Positions 60,065-64,000 of a stretch of DNA of 64,000 nucleotides are shown in pieces. This DNA is from Hyphomicrobiales bacterium (GTDB lineage: Bacteria; Pseudomonadota; Alphaproteobacteria; Rhizobiales; Rhizobiaceae), in NCBI GenBank assembly GCA_900472925.1, contig UCJU01000021.1, positions 47,597-111,596 on the forward strand, written 5' to 3'. A program made the position numbers and the translations under genes. The notes below the pieces were generated by a model. It saw only the letters and a program-made list of their open reading frames with translations, was not told where the DNA came from and searched no databases. Each line of letters begins with the position of its first letter. The first letter of the stretch is position 1.

Positions 60065-62560
60065 TCACGCTGCTATGGCCCGCGGTCCACCATTCGTCGC
60101 AGGTCGGGTCGCAAACTGCCCCACCATTTGGGCGAGCATTTCAGTTTCATGCACGAGGGTTTGAGATGCCGCGGTCGTCTCCTCCACCATCGCTGCATTC
60201 TGCTGGGTGACCTTGTCCATTTCGTCGCCAGCCGAAGAAACTTCCCGCAGACTGATGGCCTGTTCTCTCGCCGCCATCGCAATCTTGTCGATGATGACAC
60301 TGATGCCACCGACCTGCTCGCAGATATCCTTGAGTGAGATGCCCGTTTCGTCAACGAGCTTGACGCCTGCAGTCACCTGGGCGGTCGACGTTGAAATCAA
60401 CCCCTTGATTTCACGAGCAGCACTTGCAGATCGTTGGGCCAGTTCGCGCACTTCTTGCGCAACCACGGCAAAGCCTTTGCCAGCTTCCCCGGCACGAGCA
60501 GCCTCGACGCCAGCATTGAGCGCCAGCAAATTCGTCTGGAATGCGATTTCGTCGATGACGCCGATGATGTTGCCGATCTTGGTGGACGAATCCTGAATTT
60601 CGCTCATCGCGTTGATGGCGCGTTCCACCACCACTCCGCCGCTCTCGGCGTTCGTCTTGGCCAGCGCCACGGTCCTTTGGGCGTGGCCTGCACCGTCGGC
60701 AGTGCTGTTGATGCCGTTGGCAACCTCGCCAAGGGCGGCAACCGTTTCTTCGAGAGAAGCAGCCTGCTGTTCAGTTCGGCGCGCAAGATCGTTGGATGCG
60801 CTCGAGATTTCGGACAGGCCAGACCGTATCGTCCCCACGCTGAGGATGACGGCGCCGATCGCTTCTTCCAACGTGGAAACGGCACTGTTGAAGTGATCTC
60901 TGATACGCTCGTATCGGGAATCGACTGCTCCGATGCGCGCTGTCAGATCACCCTTCGACAGGGCGTCCAGACCACCGGAAATCTGCCGGAACGCGTGCTC
61001 CATCGCTTGCGCTTCCGTCATGCGCTCGGCTTCACGCTCAAGCCGCAGATTTTCCGCTTGCTGTCTTTCGCGGCCTGCATCGGCCTCGGCATTGATGCGG
61101 GCGCGGTCGTTTTCCTGAAATACCTGCAGCGCGCCGATCATCTCACCGATTTCATTGTCGGTTTTCGCCAGCTTCAGATGCGTATCCGTTTCACCCTTTG
61201 CCAGACGCGCCATTGCCTGCGCAACCTGCATCATCGGTCGCGCGACGGAGCGGACCATGAAGAGCGCAATGGCCATTGCCAGGACGAGGCTGAATGAACC
61301 GGCGCCCCACATCCAGGACGTACCCTGGTTGCCCTGGAGCTCCGATTTCGAGGCGATTTCGCCTGCGATATCGACAATACCGTCGGTAACGCTCTGCGAT
61401 GTCGACACGACCAGCGAAGCCTGCTGGTCAAACGATGCCAAATTCGTCTTCATGGCGCCGAACGTCTGGCCGAGCTGGCCGAGACTGGCGGTCATGTCAT
61501 TTCCGGAAATCTTCGCCAGCATCGCACCCAAGCCCTCGGCCTTCTTCAGGCCTGCGGTGACGATGGCGTCAGCTTCATCAGACGGCTGGAGATGATAGCG
61601 CTCGACTTGAACCAGAATGTCTTTCAGGACATTGCTGAAGTTGCGTGCAGTGCCTGAAATGATACGCGCCTTGGAGCGCGCCATGTCCTTCTCGCTTTTG
61701 GAAGCCAGTTCCGTTTCTGCGGATTTGCGTAGCACCTCTTCCAGCTTCTGGGAGTCGGTTGAAATTTTCGTGAAAAGGGTGGATTCCTGTGTCGAGGACA
61801 AAGCCGCGCCGTTGTCTTGCGAGATAGCGGTCTGAATGTCCGCAAACGTCTTCTCCAAGCTGCTGACGATTGGCTGAACGTTGGGGTTTCCTCCCAGTTT
61901 GACGACTTCAGCCAAGCTGGCCTGGGCGCGCGCCATTGGCTCTGCGATCTGGTCTGCCGATATCTGTCCAGCCTGCGCAGAGGCTTTTACAAGCGCCAGC
62001 TCGACGGCATTGATGCTTTCTCTGAAGTTGCCAGCATTCTGTATGAGCATGCGGATGGTGTTGAGGCTGATCAGCGCATTGTTCGAATTGGTCTCGGCCT
62101 GGTTGGCGACATCCTGCGCGCTCTTTTCAGCCTGATCGGCCAAGGCAACCATGCTTCCGGTGGCCTCACGCAGAGAAATGCCTGCTTTCTGAACGGCGTC
62201 CTGAGAGGTCGCGAGAGCCTTGACCGCGGTTGACATCATCGAGATACCCTCCGAGAGGTGCGTACTTTCCTCTTTTGACAAGGTCAGGGAGTTGAGTGTC
62301 GATTGCGCCGTCTCCAGCGCTTTGACGGCCTGGTCAATCCGCTCGGGTTCCTTGCTGACAAGATACTGGATAATGGCACCTTCAGCCTTGTTGGCGCCAA
62401 TCAGGACCTTTGACGTATCCACCGTTTGAGACACGGCACCCGTCAGGTTTCCAATGCCACGAATACCGACAATCGCGACCAGCACGACCGATATGAGCAA
62501 TAAAGCCATCCCGCTCGATGTTCTGAAACCAATGGATTTCACCTTCTGGGATAATTTCAT
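60065..62560 (-). CDS. Methyl-accepting chemotaxis protein with a large helical sensor domain
   Basis: 831 aa; GGAAGAGG precedes the ATG. Transmembrane segment near 13-35, then about 380 residues of mostly helical periplasmic sequence rich in Ala, Ser, Gln and Glu, of the helical-bimodular type. A second transmembrane segment lies near 418-440. The HAMP region (RSVARPMMQVAQAMARLAKGETDTHL) and a coiled-coil signalling domain follow, with the tip DEIAFQTNLLALNAGVEAARAGEAGKGFAVVAQ identical in this stretch to the receptor at 25178. The protein is longer than typical receptors because of the sensor. Ligand unknown. Confidence 0.94.
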   Translation of the reverse strand: MKLSQKVKSIGFRTSSGMALLLISVVLVAIVGIRGIGNLTGAVSQTVDTSKVLIGANKAEGAIIQYLVSKEPERIDQAVKALETAQSTLNSLTLSKEESTHLSEGISMMSTAVKALATSQDAVQKAGISLREATGSMVALADQAEKSAQDVANQAETNSNNALISLNTIRMLIQNAGNFRESINAVELALVKASAQAGQISADQIAEPMARAQASLAEVVKLGGNPNVQPIVSSLEKTFADIQTAISQDNGAALSSTQESTLFTKISTDSQKLEEVLRKSAETELASKSEKDMARSKARIISGTARNFSNVLKDILVQVERYHLQPSDEADAIVTAGLKKAEGLGAMLAKISGNDMTASLGQLGQTFGAMKTNLASFDQQASLVVSTSQSVTDGIVDIAGEIASKSELQGNQGTSWMWGAGSFSLVLAMAIALFMVRSVARPMMQVAQAMARLAKGETDTHLKLAKTDNEIGEMIGALQVFQENDRARINAEADAGRERQQAENLRLEREAERMTEAQAMEHAFRQISGGLDALSKGDLTARIGAVDSRYERIRDHFNSAVSTLEEAIGAVILSVGTIRSGLSEISSASNDLARRTEQQAASLEETVAALGEVANGINSTADGAGHAQRTVALAKTNAESGGVVVERAINAMSEIQDSSTKIGNIIGVIDEIAFQTNLLALNAGVEAARAGEAGKGFAVVAQEVRELAQRSASAAREIKGLISTSTAQVTAGVKLVDETGISLKDICEQVGGISVIIDKIAMAAREQAISLREVSSAGDEMDKVTQQNAAMVEETTAASQTLVHETEMLAQMVGQFATRPATNGGPRAIAA

Positions 62561-62856
62561 CGTCCAACCTCTTCCCTACGGCACAGGGCCGCCCCACGCA
62601 TTCGCCGAAAGCTAAGCGAAATAAATAAAAAACTGCTTAAGTCCGGCAAAGACGATCTGCTTGCTCGGGGCGGCTGAATCTGCGCTGAAAAGGACGATCA
62701 CCAAAATGCCCGAAACGCGGCCTTGGGATGTTCCGACTACGCGAGCCCGTTGTGACAGAACCGATATTCCTCTCATCGCATGAAATTTGGAAAGCTTGCG
62801 GATTACAAACCCTGCCGATTTGCCAGAAGCTAAGCGCCTAATCTGGAGATCGAGAC

Positions 62857-63822
62857 ATGAGATCATTGATTGTGTCGGCGTTGGGTGCGCTGGCGGGGCT
62901 TTTGGCTCTGGGACAGGCGCATGCCGCCGATATTTCCGAAATCCGCATCGATTGGGCGACCTATAATCCGGTCAGCCTTCTTCTCAAGAGTGACGGTCTG
63001 CTAGAAAAGGAATTCGAAAAAGACGGCATCAAGATCACCTGGGTCCAGTCTGCCGGTTCCAACAAAGCGCTTGAGTTTCTCAATGCAAGCTCGCTCGATT
63101 TCGGCTCGACGGCAGGTGCCGCAGCGCTGATTGGCCGTATCAACGGCAACCCAATCAAATCCATCTATGTCTACTCCAAACCGGAATGGGTGGCACTGGT
63201 TACCCGCAAAGATACCGGCATCACCAAGGTCGAGGATTTGAAGGGCAAGTCGGTTGCCGCGACACGCGGAACCGATGCTCATATTTTCCTGGTGCGCGCA
63301 CTGGCCGAAAAGGGCTTGACCGAGAAGGACATCAAGCTGGTGCTGCTGCAGCATGCCGATGGGCGTCTTGCCTTGCAGCGCGGTGATGTGGATGCCTGGG
63401 CCGGTCTTGACCCTATTATGGCATCGGCCGAAATCGAGGATGGCGATACCCTGTTTCATCGCAATGCCGCCAACAACTCCTGGGGCGTGCTGAATGTGCG
63501 CGAAGAGTTTGCCAAGGAACACCCCGAGATCGTCAAGCGCGTTCTGGCAACCTACGAACGTGCCCGAGAAGAGGCACGCAAGGACCCGGCCAAATTGAAG
63601 GCAGCGCTCGTGGCTGCAACGAAACTGCCGGATGCCGTGATTGCGCGTCAGCTGGAACGTACCGATATCAGCCAATCTAAAATCGGCGACGAGCAGGCTG
63701 AGACAATCGAGGCCTCTGGTCTGGCACTGCAAAAGGCCGGTGTCATCAAGGCGGATGTGGACGTCAAGGCGACCGTTCAGGGCCTGATCGACACATCCTA
63801 CGCCCCCGCAGCAGGACAGTAA
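62857..63822 (+). CDS. Aliphatic-sulfonate-type ABC binding protein (SsuA-like)
   Basis: 321 aa with a signal peptide (cut near AHA-AD) and GGAGA before the ATG. The mature protein matches the SsuA/TauA/nitrate-binding group: IRIDWATYNPVSLLLKSDGLLEKEF, WVQSAGSNKALEFLNASSLDFGSTAGAAAL, LKGKSVAATRGTDAHIFLVRAL and QRGDVDAWAGLDPIMA. It would deliver an alkanesulfonate or similar anion to the permease encoded 9 bp downstream. Exact ligand unknown. Confidence 0.92.
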   Translation: MRSLIVSALGALAGLLALGQAHAADISEIRIDWATYNPVSLLLKSDGLLEKEFEKDGIKITWVQSAGSNKALEFLNASSLDFGSTAGAAALIGRINGNPIKSIYVYSKPEWVALVTRKDTGITKVEDLKGKSVAATRGTDAHIFLVRALAEKGLTEKDIKLVLLQHADGRLALQRGDVDAWAGLDPIMASAEIEDGDTLFHRNAANNSWGVLNVREEFAKEHPEIVKRVLATYERAREEARKDPAKLKAALVAATKLPDAVIARQLERTDISQSKIGDEQAETIEASGLALQKAGVIKADVDVKATVQGLIDTSYAPAAGQ

Positions 63823-63831
63823 GTTATCACC

Positions 63832-64000
63832 ATGACGTTGCTGGATACGATACCGCTTAAGCGGCATAAGCAAATCGACAAACATGAAAACCGGCTTGGC
63901 CGGTTTTCCCTGCTTGACCATCCCGTTATTGGCATCCTGTTTCCGATCACGGTCATTTTGGGTTGGGAGCTGGCGGTGCGGGCAGGATCGACGGAAGCAG
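63832..64000 (+). CDS. ABC permease of the sulfonate/nitrate type, cut by the right edge
   Basis: Only the first 56 codons are present (starting MTLLDTIPLKRHKQ). After a hydrophilic N terminus comes the first membrane segment, PVIGILFPITVILGWELAVRAG, which is typical of SsuC-class permeases. It starts 9 bp after the binding-protein gene and should form an operon with it and an ATPase beyond the window. Confidence 0.75.
   Translation, partial: MTLLDTIPLKRHKQIDKHENRLGRFSLLDHPVIGILFPITVILGWELAVRAGSTEA

Noticed and set aside
63001..63921. A 306-codon minus-strand frame opposite the SsuA-like gene
   Set aside because: The sense frame has a signal peptide and solute-binding motifs, and continues into an operon with a permease.
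1..64000. CRISPR arrays, insertion sequences, phage genes, toxin-antitoxin pairs, rRNA or tRNA genes
   Set aside because: No regularly spaced repeats, transposase or integrase motifs, or structured RNA signatures were found on reading both strands.

Overview
The window looks like a catabolic, signalling-rich stretch of an alphaproteobacterial genome of the Rhizobium/Agrobacterium group. Three things point there: a D-psicose (D-allulose) 3-epimerase that I recognise as very close to the Agrobacterium tumefaciens enzyme, a rhizobial style of gene content (many ABC uptake systems, LysR/GntR/LacI/TetR regulators, chemoreceptors), and moderately high GC with frequent ATGA/TGATG gene overlaps. I see no rRNA, tRNA, CRISPR array, insertion sequence or replication gene. 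A secondary replicon or accessory chromosomal region is plausible, but that is inference.

Layout. 1-9.2 kb: the 5' part of a zinc alcohol dehydrogenase, a TetR regulator with a divergent small gene, a glycine-zipper lipoprotein, a hybrid histidine kinase with a LuxR-type response regulator, and an exported M48-peptidase/TPM fusion next to a DUF3667 membrane protein. 9.2-14.2 kb: a polar amino-acid type ABC transporter, preceded by a short leader ORF and followed by an Asp/Glu-racemase-family protein and an aldo/keto reductase. 14.3-23 kb: a methylated-amine/betaine module made of a LysR regulator, a covalent-flavin dimethylglycine/sarcosine-dehydrogenase-like enzyme, a dedicated EtfBA pair, PurU, and a ChoX-like binding protein coupled to an alpha/beta hydrolase under a BetI-like regulator. 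23.2-25.1 kb: a GntR regulator and a hydroxyproline-pathway-like DapA-family deaminase. 25.2-32.1 kb: a chemoreceptor, a MEKHLA-domain protein, a LysR regulator, an exported CapA-like protein and a GntP permease.

32.2-39.8 kb is the most unusual region. It holds a complete TctDE two-component system, a TctCBA tripartite tricarboxylate transporter, an isocitrate-lyase/PEP-mutase-family lyase and, convergent to them, an argininosuccinate-lyase-family protein. That protein carries an N-terminal signal peptide and has Asn where the family has its catalytic His. I propose this as a candidate uptake-and-cleavage system that begins in the periplasm. 40.4-47.6 kb: a hexapeptide acyltransferase, a CHASE4-PAS-GGDEF-EAL protein behind an FNR/FixK-like box, a PLP decarboxylase, an EamA permease with a C-terminal extension, and an alginate-lyase-family enzyme.

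47.6-56 kb: a LacI-regulated sugar module (binding protein, ATPase, two permeases, two paralogous epimerases, a P-loop kinase). Its promoter carries two 16-bp operators 22 bp apart. 56.1-60 kb: UxuA, a GntR regulator, an SDR and an NAD-dependent epimerase/dehydratase. 60-64 kb: a large helical-sensor chemoreceptor, then the start of an aliphatic-sulfonate-type ABC operon that runs off the right edge.
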